From Streptomyces vilmorinianum (GTDB lineage: Bacteria; Actinomycetota; Actinomycetes; Streptomycetales; Streptomycetaceae): a stretch of 64,000 nt of DNA. Positions 50,167-58,530 of this stretch are shown here, in pieces. A model generated the notes under the pieces. That model had not been told where the DNA came from. It worked only from the letters and a program-made list of their open reading frames with translations, and made no database searches. The stretch is from the NCBI RefSeq assembly GCF_005517195.1, contig NZ_CP040244.1, positions 3,428,001 through 3,492,000 of the forward strand, read 5' to 3'. Positions within the stretch are counted from its first letter, which is position 1, and each line of letters opens with the position of its first letter. Both the position numbers and the translations under genes were made by a program.

Positions 50167-52554
50167 ATGGCACCTCTTCGACGCGTCGTACCGTTCACGG
50201 AACTCGGCCGACGGGACGTCGGCCGTGTGGGAGGCAAGAACGCCTCCCTGGGCGAGATGACCGCACAGCTCGGCGCCGCCGGGGTGCGGGTGCCCCCCGG
50301 CTTCGCCACGACGGCGGACGCGTACGACGAGGTGCTCGCCGGCCACGGGCTGCGCGCGCGGATCGAGGAGCAGATCGGGCGGCTGCACGACGGGGCCCCC
50401 TTGGACGAGGTCGGCGCCGCCATCCGGTCGTCGATGCTCGCCGCACCGCTGCCCGAGGCACTGGGCGCCGAGATCGTCGCCGCGTACGAGGATCTCGCGC
50501 GGGCGTGCGGGCGGGAGAACCCCGAGGTCGCCGTGCGCAGCAGCGCCACGGCCGAGGACCTCCCCGAGGCCAGCTTCGCCGGGCAGCAGGAGTCGTATCT
50601 GAACGTCCGCGGCCCCGGCCGGCTCCTCGACGCCTGCAGGCGCTGCTACGCGTCCCTCTTCACCGACCGGGCCATCGACTACCGCGAGCGCATGGGCTTC
50701 GACCACCTCACGGTCGCCCTCTCCGTCGGCGTCCAGCTCATGGTCCGCGCGGACCTGGCCGGAGCCGGCGTGATCTTCACCCTGGACCCCGAGAGCGGCT
50801 TTCCCGACGTGATCGTGGTGAGCGCCGCCTGGGGACTGGGGGAGACCGTCGTCAGCGGCCGGGTGGACCCCGACGAGTACACCGTCTTCAAGCCGAGCAT
50901 GAAGGACCCGGCCCTGAACCCCGTGATCGACGTCCGGGTCGGCAGCAAGCGGCTCAAGACCGTGTACGCGGACGCCGGCCTGACCCGCACGATCGACACC
51001 CCGGACGCCGAGCGGAACCGACGCGTGCTCGACGACACCGAGATACGGACCCTCGCCGGGTGGGCGGCGGCCGTCGAGAAGCACTACGGCTGCCCCATGG
51101 ACCTCGAGTGGGCCAAGGACGGCCTCACCGGCGAACTCTCGATCGTCCAGGCCCGCCCCGAGACCGTCCAGTCGCGCCGCCGCACCACCACGCTGCGCCG
51201 TTGCCGTCTGACCGCCGTGCCGGCGGCGCCGCTCGTCGACGGCATCGCCGTGGGCGAGGCCATCGGCCGCGGCCCCGTCGTCGCCCTCGACACCCCTGTC
51301 GATCTCGACCGTTTCCCGCCCGGCGGCGTCCTGGTCACCGGCATCACCGACCCCGACTGGGAACCGGTCATGAAGCGGGCCTCCGCGATCGTCACCGACC
51401 ACGGCGGACGCACCTCGCACGCGGCGATCGTCAGCCGCGAACTCGGCGTCCCCGCCGTCGTCGGCACCGGCGACGCCACGCGCGTCCTGCCGGGTGTCCG
51501 CGAGGTGACCGTCTCCTGCGCCGAGGGAGAACGCGGCCGTGTGTACGAGGGGCTGCTCTCCTACGAGGAGTCCGAGACGGACCTGGAGACCCTGCCCACC
51601 ACCCGGACCCGCGTCATGCTCAACCTGGCCGACCCTTCCGCCGCCTTCCGCTGGTGGCGGCTCCCCGCCGACGGAGTGGGCCTCGCCCGGCTGGAGTTCA
51701 TCGTCGCCCACCAGGTGAAGGTCCACCCGATGGCGCTGCTGCACCCGTCGCGCCTCGACGCGCCGGACCGGCTCCTGATCGAGCGGCTCACCGAGGGGTA
51801 CCTCGACCGGGGCGCCTACTTCGTCGACCGGCTGGCCCACGGCATCGCCCGGCTCGCGGCCTCGCGCTGGCCCGCCCCCGTCGTCGTACGGACCAGCGAC
51901 TTCAAGACCAACGAGTACGCGAAGCTGCTCGGCGGCCGGCCCTTCGAGCCGGACGAGGCGAACCCGATGATCGGCTGGCGCGGAGCGAGCCGCTACTACA
52001 GCGAGGGCTACCGCGAGGGATTCGCCCTCGAATGCCGGGCGTTGCGGCGGGTGCGCGACGAGATGGGCCTGACCAACGTCGTCGTCATGATCCCCTTCTG
52101 CCGCACTCTCGGCGAGGCCGACCGGGTGCTCGAGGTCATGGCGCGGGAGGGACTGGAACGCGGCCGGAACGGTCTGCGGGTGTACGTCATGGCGGAGATA
52201 CCGGCCAACATCATCCTGGCCGAGGAGTTCGCCGAGCGCTTCGACGGGTTCTCCATCGGCAGCAACGACCTGACCCAGCTGACCCTCGGCGTCGACCGCG
52301 ACGCGGAGGCTCTCGCCGACATCTTCGACGAGGCCGACCCGGCGGTCACCCGCAGCATCCGGACCCTCGTCGACCGGGGCCACACCGCGGGCAGGCCCGT
52401 GGGCCTGTGCGGGCAACGCCCCAGCGACGACCCCGCCTTCACCGAGTTCCTGGTGAGCGCCGGCGTCGACTCGGTCTCGGTGGCCCCCGACAGTTTCGCC
52501 ACGGTGAAACAGCACGTGGCGCACGCCGAAACACATCTGAGGAGCACGTCATGA
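50167..52554 (+). CDS. ppsA: Phosphoenolpyruvate synthase (PEP/pyruvate-interconverting enzyme)
   Basis: This 795-residue enzyme has the ATP-grasp N-domain (GGKNASLGEM, AVRSSATAEDLPEASFAGQ), the central phospho-His domain (His418 in TDHGGRTSHAAIVSRELG) and the PEP-binding barrel with catalytic Cys748 in GLCGQRPSDDP. This order fits PEP synthase. It converts pyruvate and ATP to PEP, AMP and phosphate. The next gene, hsp20, overlaps its stop by ATGA. PEP-synthase-like genes accompany stress genes in the Streptomyces dormancy cluster. Confidence 0.92.
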   Translation: MAPLRRVVPFTELGRRDVGRVGGKNASLGEMTAQLGAAGVRVPPGFATTADAYDEVLAGHGLRARIEEQIGRLHDGAPLDEVGAAIRSSMLAAPLPEALGAEIVAAYEDLARACGRENPEVAVRSSATAEDLPEASFAGQQESYLNVRGPGRLLDACRRCYASLFTDRAIDYRERMGFDHLTVALSVGVQLMVRADLAGAGVIFTLDPESGFPDVIVVSAAWGLGETVVSGRVDPDEYTVFKPSMKDPALNPVIDVRVGSKRLKTVYADAGLTRTIDTPDAERNRRVLDDTEIRTLAGWAAAVEKHYGCPMDLEWAKDGLTGELSIVQARPETVQSRRRTTTLRRCRLTAVPAAPLVDGIAVGEAIGRGPVVALDTPVDLDRFPPGGVLVTGITDPDWEPVMKRASAIVTDHGGRTSHAAIVSRELGVPAVVGTGDATRVLPGVREVTVSCAEGERGRVYEGLLSYEESETDLETLPTTRTRVMLNLADPSAAFRWWRLPADGVGLARLEFIVAHQVKVHPMALLHPSRLDAPDRLLIERLTEGYLDRGAYFVDRLAHGIARLAASRWPAPVVVRTSDFKTNEYAKLLGGRPFEPDEANPMIGWRGASRYYSEGYREGFALECRALRRVRDEMGLTNVVVMIPFCRTLGEADRVLEVMAREGLERGRNGLRVYVMAEIPANIILAEEFAERFDGFSIGSNDLTQLTLGVDRDAEALADIFDEADPAVTRSIRTLVDRGHTAGRPVGLCGQRPSDDPAFTEFLVSAGVDSVSVAPDSFATVKQHVAHAETHLRSTS

Positions 52555-53009
52555 GCGGAGCCAAGGCGGAACGCAGGCACAGCCTGTTCCCCGACTTCAA
52601 CGACTGGTTCAACAGGGAGTTCCCCGGACTGCCCGGATGGCGCCCCGCCACCGCCGCCCACTCCATCCCGGTCGAGGTGACCAGCGGCGAGGGCGGATAC
52701 GTCCTGCGGGCCGAACTGCCCGGAATGGACCCCGACAAGGACATCGCCATCACGGTCGACGACAACCTCATCACCGTGAGCGCGGAGCACGCCGAGAGCG
52801 AGGAGGACAAGGACCACTCCGAGTTCCGCTACGGATCGTTCCGCAGGACCGTACGCCTGCCGGCCCGGATCCCGGCCGACGACGTCGAGGCCTCGTACAA
52901 GGACGGCATTCTCACCGTCCGTGTCCCGATGCCCGCCGAGGAGACGCCGGCCGTGCGGACCGTTCCGGTGAAGCGGATCGGCCCCGCCCCCGGGGGAGAG
53001 GCGTCATGA
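52551..53009 (+). CDS. hsp20: Hsp20/alpha-crystallin small heat shock protein
   Basis: This 152-residue chaperone has an alpha-crystallin domain (residues 35-135) with YVLRAELPGMDPDKDIAITV, the FRYGSFRRTVRLP segment and the conserved A/S-x-x-x-x-G-I-L motif (ASYKDGILTVRVP). Relatives such as HspX (Acr) of M. tuberculosis are strongly DosR-induced and hold unfolded proteins during dormancy. ATGA overlaps link it to the PEP synthase before and a 23-codon ORF after. Confidence 0.94.
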   Translation: MSGAKAERRHSLFPDFNDWFNREFPGLPGWRPATAAHSIPVEVTSGEGGYVLRAELPGMDPDKDIAITVDDNLITVSAEHAESEEDKDHSEFRYGSFRRTVRLPARIPADDVEASYKDGILTVRVPMPAEETPAVRTVPVKRIGPAPGGEAS

Positions 53010-53077
53010 ACCCCCGCCCGGAGCGCATCAGGGCGCGGGCGCACCGCGTCGGAGCCGAACCCATCGCCACCCGCTGA
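53006..53077 (+). CDS. 23-residue basic peptide coupled to hsp20
   Basis: The ATG overlaps the hsp20 stop (ATGA) and is preceded by GGGGGAGAGG. It encodes MNPRPERIRARAHRVGAEPI and three more residues, with seven Arg. It is too short for family assignment. Coupling suggests that it is translated; function unknown. Confidence 0.4.
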   Translation: MNPRPERIRARAHRVGAEPIATR

Positions 53078-53117
53078 CGGACCCCAGGTCCGGCCGGGCA
53101 CTCCCCGGAGGCGCGAC

Positions 53118-53711
53118 ATGATCCACCACGATCCATCGGGGCCCGAGTCCACCCCGTCCGGGACGAAGCCCACCGGACGAGCCGCCCCGATCCTCGTCAC
53201 CGTGATCGCTCTGCTCTGCGGAGCACTCGCGGGCTGGATGGTGTGGAAGGCGGGCGTCGCGGCCGACCGTGAACTCGCCACCCACCGCCACCAGGTGACG
53301 GCGACCACCACCGAGCGGGCCAAGGCCCCGGCCACCACCGCCCGGTACGGCGCGGAGCCGCGGTCCACCGCGCCGGCCGTGTGGGAGTACCCCGACCAGG
53401 TCGGCCGGTCCGGCACGATCCAGGTGCCGCCCCGGACGCCCGAGGGTCACGCCCTGACGATCTGGGTGGACGACTCCGGCGAGCCCGCCCGCGCCCCGGG
53501 CGGCGCCGGCGAGCGCACGTTCGCCTCGCTCTCGGGCGGCATCGTGGCGACCGGCGCCGTGGCGGCGGTCGGCATCGGCGCCCTCGCCCTCGTACGACGG
53601 CGGACCGAGGCACGCAGCCTCGCGGCCTGGGAACGCGAGTGGGAAGTGGTGGAACCGGTGTGGTCCGGCCGGCTGCCCCGGGGCAGCGGCCCGGGGACGG
53701 GCGATGACTGA
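53118..53711 (+). CDS. Rv1733c-family membrane protein
   Basis: This 197-residue protein has two transmembrane helices (about residues 24-45 and 137-157) around an extracytoplasmic domain. It ends with the family hallmark RRTEARSLAAWEREWEVVEP. The layout and ending match Rv1733c of M. tuberculosis, a DosR-regulon membrane protein of unknown function. A GGAGG site precedes the ATG. It lies 40 bases after the 23-codon ORF, in the PEP-synthase/hsp20 operon. Confidence 0.82.
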   Translation: MIHHDPSGPESTPSGTKPTGRAAPILVTVIALLCGALAGWMVWKAGVAADRELATHRHQVTATTTERAKAPATTARYGAEPRSTAPAVWEYPDQVGRSGTIQVPPRTPEGHALTIWVDDSGEPARAPGGAGERTFASLSGGIVATGAVAAVGIGALALVRRRTEARSLAAWEREWEVVEPVWSGRLPRGSGPGTGDD

Positions 53712-53964
53712 CCCCTCCACGAGCCGCACCGCCACGGAGCGGAGCACCCCACCCGCGGCGCCCACCGACCCCCCGGGCATCGACCCGAGCGAGCCGCTGC
53801 CCAGGCCCGGAGGGGTGCGTCGGTCCAGAGGCCGAGCGCCGTGGAGACCCTGGGCCGACGGTCACGCCACGGAACCGGGCCCCCACGGTTTCGCCGGCCG
53901 GTCCGGGCCGGGTGTCTCCGTGGCCGTCTCCGTACCGCCCTGGTCGAGCCGGAAGGGCGGGTAG
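53704..53964 (+). CDS. Possible 86-residue Pro/Arg-rich protein
   Basis: An ORF starts 8 bases inside the end of the Rv1733c-like gene (ATGACTGA) and runs 86 codons of Pro/Ser/Arg-rich sequence with no fold visible. Its last 103 bases overlap the 3' end of the DUF4389 gene on the other strand, so either could be over-called. The coupled start is the main support. Confidence 0.4.
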   Translation: MTDPSTSRTATERSTPPAAPTDPPGIDPSEPLPRPGGVRRSRGRAPWRPWADGHATEPGPHGFAGRSGPGVSVAVSVPPWSSRKGG

Positions 53965-54575
53965 GCGTCCGTCATCAGGCCCGCGTAGGCGGCGACCCGC
54001 AGCACCCAGCGGTTCAGGCCGATCAGCAGGACGAACAGGTCACGCGGATACGTGCCGGTGAAGGCGAGCGCGAAGGCCGCGATGACCGCGAGCAGCATGA
54101 TCAGACCGCCGCCCCACCAGGCGGCCCGTGACCCGCCCGTGAAGAAGGCGATCACGAGGTAGTGAGGGATCGCGAGCAGCCACCACTTGACGAGGACGAG
54201 CGAGCGCGAGAGCCGCTCCGGGTAGGCGATGTCCAGCCGCGCCGGGTAGTCGGGTTCCGGTCCCAGACTGAACGGCGGGTAGCGGTCGGTGGCCAGAGCG
54301 CTGTACCCGTAGTACGAGACGCGCCACGACCAGCGCAGCACGCCGAGGTTGAAGTCGAACAGGCCCCGCGGGTAGCGCTCGGTGAACAGGACGGCGAAGA
54401 ACGCGATCACGGTGATGACGAAGAACGCGATCCAGAGGAACAACAGCACGAACCAGTGCGGGATGAGCAGAACCCACTTGACCAGCCACAGCCAGCGGGA
54501 CAGCGGGGTGTCGAGTTCGGCCGTCACCGCGACCGGAGGGTACGAGTACGGGGACGGGGTACGGGGTTGATCCAT
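53862..54575 (-). CDS. DUF4389 family membrane protein
   Basis: This 237-residue protein has two similar halves. Each has a helix pair (KWVLLIPHWFVLLFLW; KWWLLAIPHYLVIAFF) followed by a segment of the type YPRGLFDFNLGVLRW or YPRDLFVLLIGLNRW and a Tyr-Pro-Pro-Phe motif (RYPPFSL; AYPPFRL). This duplication is typical of DUF4389, whose function is unknown. The ATG has a GAGGAAGTGA site and lies 5 bases after the CBS-BON stop. Confidence 0.86.
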   Translation of the reverse strand: MDQPRTPSPYSYPPVAVTAELDTPLSRWLWLVKWVLLIPHWFVLLFLWIAFFVITVIAFFAVLFTERYPRGLFDFNLGVLRWSWRVSYYGYSALATDRYPPFSLGPEPDYPARLDIAYPERLSRSLVLVKWWLLAIPHYLVIAFFTGGSRAAWWGGGLIMLLAVIAAFALAFTGTYPRDLFVLLIGLNRWVLRVAAYAGLMTDAYPPFRLDQGGTETATETPGPDRPAKPWGPGSVA

Positions 54576-54580
54576 GATCG

Positions 54581-55192
54581 TCACTTCCTCGTCAGGTCGT
54601 CGTCTTCGTCTTCGTACTGGAGCCGGTCGACGACCCCCACGACGCCGTCGACGCTGTTGCAGAGCCTGAGGATCACCGGTACGAGGCTGCGGCGCCGGAC
54701 CGTGCCGCTGAGGGTGACCCGGCCGTCCGTGACCTCCACCGAGAGGGCCGAGGGGCTGAGCCCCAGGGTCTGGGTGACCACGTCCTCGACGATCTCCTCC
54801 TGGATGGCCCGGTCGCGGCGGAGGAAGAGCTGGACGAGGTCGCTGCGGCTGAGCACGCCGACGAGCCGGCCGTCGTCGTCGACGACGGGCAGGCGCTTGA
54901 CCTTCGCCCGCTCCATGACGCGGGCGGCCCGCACCACGCTCCACTCCGGGCGGGCGACGACGGCCGGGCTCGACATGAGCGACCCCGCCGTGTCGGGGCC
55001 GGTCCCGGCGGCGCGCCGGCGGACCAGGTCCGCCTCTGAGACCACGCCCAGCGGCCGGTTCGACTCGTCCACCACGCACACCGCGGTGATGTCGAACTCG
55101 TCGAGGAGCCGTGCGATCTCCTTGAACGTCGTGCCCGCCACGACACTGACGGCCGTGGGCGTCATGAGATCCGCGACGCTGCGGTGCCTCAT
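54581..55192 (-). CDS. CBS-BON domain protein
   Basis: This 203-residue protein has two CBS motifs (residues 8-60 and 72-125) and a BON domain (135-197, VEVTDGRVTLSGTVRRR). It begins MRHRSVADLMTPTAV, almost the same as its paralog at 35427. It lies between the K+ channel gene and the DUF4389 gene on the same strand, in a likely operon. A DosR/OsdR-like box sits 72 bases upstream, inside the channel gene's 3' end. Confidence 0.9.
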   Translation of the reverse strand: MRHRSVADLMTPTAVSVVAGTTFKEIARLLDEFDITAVCVVDESNRPLGVVSEADLVRRRAAGTGPDTAGSLMSSPAVVARPEWSVVRAARVMERAKVKRLPVVDDDGRLVGVLSRSDLVQLFLRRDRAIQEEIVEDVVTQTLGLSPSALSVEVTDGRVTLSGTVRRRSLVPVILRLCNSVDGVVGVVDRLQYEDEDDDLTRK

Positions 55193-55239
55193 CGCTCGTC
55201 ACCTTCCCGCGAGATCGCCCGGCGCCCCCCCTCTCAGGA

Positions 55240-56169
55240 TCACCCCCTTCCACCGCCCCGGCGAGGGCCGTCCGGCCCCCCGGACTCCGACGGACCGGAG
55301 CTCCGGGCCCGCCCGTGGTCGCTCGCGTACGCCGCGAAGACCTGGTCGGGGCCCCCTTCGGTCCGCAGAAAGCGCTCGTCGAGGACGACGGCCAGATCGT
55401 CCAGCGCGGTACGCAGCACCGACGCGGAGAGCCGGACATCCGGGTGACGCGCACGCGCGGCCTGTCCCGCGAGGCCGGCCGTGTAGCCGAGCTGCTCGGC
55501 CAGGGACGTGTTCTCGTCACCGTCGTAGAAGTAGTACGACTCCGCGTACTGCATGAAGTCGACGGTGGCGACCGAGACGGCCGAGGCGAGACCGTCCAGG
55601 AGCGCCGCACCGCCGTCCGAGTCCAGCGCCTCGGCGCCGGCCCGGCTGCGCCGCACGTGGGACAGACGCAGCGCCAGCGCTCGGCGGCGGGCCAGTGCCG
55701 GGTAGATGCCGAGGATCCACGACACGGTCGCCGACAGCAGGACGAAGCCCACCAGGGCCTCCATCGGAGCGAACACCCGCAGCCACCCCGAGGCGGGCGC
55801 GATGTCTCCCAGACCGAGCGTGGCGAGGGTGACCAGCGAGATGTACAGCGCGTCCACCGGGCCCGCGTGCTCGGACGGGACGAGCCCCGTCGCGTACGAG
55901 AACCGCTCCGGCATGTGGGGCCAGTAGATGAGCGCCCATCCCACCGCGACGGTCAGCGCCCAGACGGCGACGACCGTCACCATGCCCAGCGGGCCCACCA
56001 GTCCTGCGGGGCGCCGCCGCACGCCGAGACGCATCGACAGCCGCCACATCGACATCATCACGAGCCGGCTCAGACCGCCGTGCCGGGTCGGGTGCCAGAG
56101 CGTGTGGAACACGTCCCGCAGGATGAACAGGACCAGGACAGCGCCCACCAGCATCGAAAGCCACGTCAT
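55240..56169 (-). CDS. Potassium-channel-family protein
   Basis: This 309-residue protein has an N-terminal helix (residues 4-20), a helix at about 55-77, a pore loop with filter TLATLGLGD (in place of TVGYGD) and a last helix at about 127-147. A soluble C-terminal domain of about 150 residues follows. The filter keeps the final Gly-x-Gly-Asp but has Leu for Tyr, so selectivity is uncertain. Its stop lies 47 bases before the next CBS-BON gene. The channel could set membrane potential under stress. Confidence 0.83.
   Translation of the reverse strand: MTWLSMLVGAVLVLFILRDVFHTLWHPTRHGGLSRLVMMSMWRLSMRLGVRRRPAGLVGPLGMVTVVAVWALTVAVGWALIYWPHMPERFSYATGLVPSEHAGPVDALYISLVTLATLGLGDIAPASGWLRVFAPMEALVGFVLLSATVSWILGIYPALARRRALALRLSHVRRSRAGAEALDSDGGAALLDGLASAVSVATVDFMQYAESYYFYDGDENTSLAEQLGYTAGLAGQAARARHPDVRLSASVLRTALDDLAVVLDERFLRTEGGPDQVFAAYASDHGRARSSGPSESGGPDGPRRGGGRG
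55264..55278 (-). promoter_or_regulatory. DosR/OsdR-like box inside the 3' end of the channel gene
   Basis: AGGGCCGTCCGGCCC is a palindromic match to the island motif, 72 bases upstream of the CBS-BON start at 55192. It lies within the last codons of the channel gene, so it may drive an internal promoter. Confidence 0.5.
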
Positions 56170-56245
56170 TCGACCAGCCCTTCCCGTTCTCGACGGGAGT
56201 CTCCCGCCCCCCGCCGACGATCTCAGCCCGCCGGAGGCCGGGCCC

Positions 56246-56281
56246 GGGCCCGATCGGTCCCCGCTCCGGGCCGTTCGGCTC
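56246..56281. promoter_or_regulatory. Paired DosR/OsdR-like boxes between the K+ channel and SDR genes
   Basis: GGGCCCGATCGGTCC (56246-56260) and CGGGCCGTTCGGCTC (56267-56281) are 21 bases apart in a 189-base divergent gap. The second is followed by ATGCC, as in the box at 45832. Confidence 0.62.
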
Positions 56282-56358
56282 ATGCCGACAGCGGGGCGGC
56301 GGTGCCAGCGTCGAAGGAGGACCGGAGGACGTCGGACCACGCAGCCGAGGAGGCCGCC

Positions 56359-57108
56359 ATGAAGAGCCTGGACGGGCGGGTAGCCCTGGTCACCGGGGGC
56401 GCCCGGGGGATCGGCGAGGCCGTCGTACGCGCGTTCGTCGACGAAGGCGCCTCCGTCGTGATCACCGACGTACTGCGGGAGGAGGGCCGGGCCCTGCGGG
56501 AGGAGATCGGCGCGGCGGCACTCTTCTGCGCGGCGGACGTGACGAGCGAGGCCGACTGGGCCTCCGCCGTCGCCGAGGCCGAGCGGGAGTTCGGTCCCGT
56601 CTCCCTCCTCGTCAACAACGCGGGCATCGTGGAGTTCGGCTCGATCGAGGAGACCGACCCCCGGACGTTCCACCGCGTCCTGGACGTCAACCTCGTCGGC
56701 CCGTGGCTGGGCATGCGCGCCGTCGCACCGTCGATGCGCCGCGCGGGCGGCGGGGTGATCCTCAACGTGTCGTCGACGGCCGGCCTGATGGGGTACGCGT
56801 CCCTCGGCGCGTACGTGGCCAGCAAGTGGGGCCTGCGCGGACTGACGAAGGCCGCCGCACTGGACCTGGCCCGCGACGGCATCCGGGTCTGCTCCGTCCA
56901 CCCCGGTCCCATCAGCACCCCCATGACCGCCGGCATGGACGAGTCCATCACCGTCGACCAGCCCATCGCCCGCTTCGGCACCCCCGAGGAGGTGGCTCGC
57001 ATGGCGGTGTTCCTGGCCGCCGAGGCCACCTACTCCACGGGCTCGGAGTTCGTCGTCGACGGTGGTGCCACCACCGGCAGCATGATGCTGGCCGCCTCGG
57101 CCGACTGA
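56359..57108 (+). CDS. Short-chain dehydrogenase/reductase
   Basis: This 249-residue classical SDR has TGGARGIG (cofactor, residues 12-19), NNAG, catalytic Ser in SSTAG and Tyr-x-x-x-Lys in AYVASK. An Asp after the second strand (ITDV) suggests NAD rather than NADP. It resembles 3-alpha/20-beta-hydroxysteroid and glucose dehydrogenases. The ATG has a GAGGAGG site. It is convergent with the NAPRT gene, with a 14-bp triple repeat at the junction. Confidence 0.9.
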   Translation: MKSLDGRVALVTGGARGIGEAVVRAFVDEGASVVITDVLREEGRALREEIGAAALFCAADVTSEADWASAVAEAEREFGPVSLLVNNAGIVEFGSIEETDPRTFHRVLDVNLVGPWLGMRAVAPSMRRAGGGVILNVSSTAGLMGYASLGAYVASKWGLRGLTKAAALDLARDGIRVCSVHPGPISTPMTAGMDESITVDQPIARFGTPEEVARMAVFLAAEATYSTGSEFVVDGGATTGSMMLAASAD

Positions 57109-57148
57109 CCCGTCACCGCTGATCCGTCACCGCTGACCCGTCACCGCC
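57107..57148. repeat. 14-bp tandem repeat (3 copies) between convergent genes
   Basis: GACCCGTCACCGCT at 57107-57120 is repeated at 57121-57134 (one change) and 57135-57148 (one change). It covers both stop codons of the SDR and NAPRT genes and has the same period as the repeat at 44773. Confidence 0.87.
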
Positions 57149-58475
57149 CGGCCGCCGTCCGCGCCTCGATCCGGTGCCGTACGACCGTCGTCAGCGCCGC
57201 CAGACGCGTCGACACCCCGGGCACCGGCCCCTCGGGGCCCTCGATGCGCCGGGCGGTCTCCGGCAGCCGCGCGAGGTCGGCCTCGAAGCGGCCGCGCGCG
57301 GCGTCCAGGGTGTCCGGCGGCTGCGTGCGCAGCCCGCCGCGCATCACGGTCCGCAGCAGCGGCTCCGTGCCCTCGGGCGGCTCCTCGTTCGCGAGACCGA
57401 TGACGTCCCGCAGACCGGGACCGCGGAAGACCTGCTTCGGGCCCGGAGCCGTCACCTTCGCCGAGGAGAGCTTCATGACCGGCCGCCCGTCGTACTCGAC
57501 CAGCTTGTACGCCGCGTCGAGGTACGGGGCGTCGGCGGCCACGCCGACCCGCGTCCCCACGGCGAACACGTCGATCGGGGCCCCGTCCCGTACGAGGGCG
57601 GCGACGGCGTACTCGTCCAGGCCTCCGCTCGCGATGATCCGCACGTCCCGCAGGCCCGCCGCGTCGAGGGCGGCCCGGGCCCGGTGGGCGAGCGCCCCCA
57701 GGTCGCCGCTGTCGAGGCGGATCGCGCACCCCGGACCGCGCCCCAGGTCCGTCAGGACGCGCGCGGCCGTCGCCACCCCCTGGTCGGTGTCGTAGGTGTC
57801 GACCAGAAAGGTGACCGGGCCCGGGTGGGTGCGGGCGAACGCCCGGAAGGCGTCCTCCTCGGAGGCGAAGGACTCGATGTACGAGTGCGCCATGGTGCCC
57901 GAGGCGGCGATGCCGTAGCGGCCGGCGGCGGCGACGTTGCTGGTGCCGGCGAAGCCGACCAGCGCGCAGAGCCGCGCCGCCTGCATGCCGGCCTCGGGCC
58001 CGTGGTCCCGGCGCAGCGAGAAGTCCACCAGGGGCCGCCCGGAGGCCGCGAGCACACACCGTGCGGCCTTGGCGGCGACCGCCGTCTGATGGCAGACGAG
58101 GGACAGCAGGTACGTCTCCACGAGCTGGGCCTGGGGCAGTGGCGCGGTGACCTCCAGGAGCGGCTCACCGGCGAGGACGAGACGCCCCTCCGGGACCGCG
58201 CGGACCTGCCCGTCGAAGGAGAGGCCCAGGAGCGGGTCGAGGTCCTTCGCGGGCCGCCCCAGGGCCTCCGCGAACTCCTGGACGTCGGAGCGGCCCACCC
58301 GGAACCGGGACAGGTAGTCCAGGGCGGGTTCGAGCCCCGCGGCGACGAGGAATCCGCGGCCCGGCGGCAGGTCGCGGACGAACAGGCTGAAGGTGGCCGG
58401 CGCCCGCATGTCCTCCCGCAGGTACGAGAGCGCCATCGTGACCTCGTACAGGTCGGTGGTGGTCACCTGGGACAT
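57141..58475 (-). CDS. pncB: Nicotinate phosphoribosyltransferase
   Basis: This 444-residue enzyme makes nicotinate mononucleotide from nicotinate and PRPP for NAD salvage. Family features include an early TDLYEVTMALSYL, the catalytic-loop region DFSLRRDHGPEAGMQAA with its phosphorylatable His, DTYDTDQGV and IRLDSGDLGALA. M. tuberculosis has a second pncB (pncB2) in its DosR regulon, which fits this context. It lies 55 bases after the CBS-BON stop on the same strand. A region after residue 400 is variable. Confidence 0.93.
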   Translation of the reverse strand: MSQVTTTDLYEVTMALSYLREDMRAPATFSLFVRDLPPGRGFLVAAGLEPALDYLSRFRVGRSDVQEFAEALGRPAKDLDPLLGLSFDGQVRAVPEGRLVLAGEPLLEVTAPLPQAQLVETYLLSLVCHQTAVAAKAARCVLAASGRPLVDFSLRRDHGPEAGMQAARLCALVGFAGTSNVAAAGRYGIAASGTMAHSYIESFASEEDAFRAFARTHPGPVTFLVDTYDTDQGVATAARVLTDLGRGPGCAIRLDSGDLGALAHRARAALDAAGLRDVRIIASGGLDEYAVAALVRDGAPIDVFAVGTRVGVAADAPYLDAAYKLVEYDGRPVMKLSSAKVTAPGPKQVFRGPGLRDVIGLANEEPPEGTEPLLRTVMRGGLRTQPPDTLDAARGRFEADLARLPETARRIEGPEGPVPGVSTRLAALTTVVRHRIEARTAAGR

Positions 58476-58530
58476 GCTTCGAGCATGCGCGGCCGGCCGG
58501 CGTCCCGCACGGGGGCGGGGCGGGACACGT

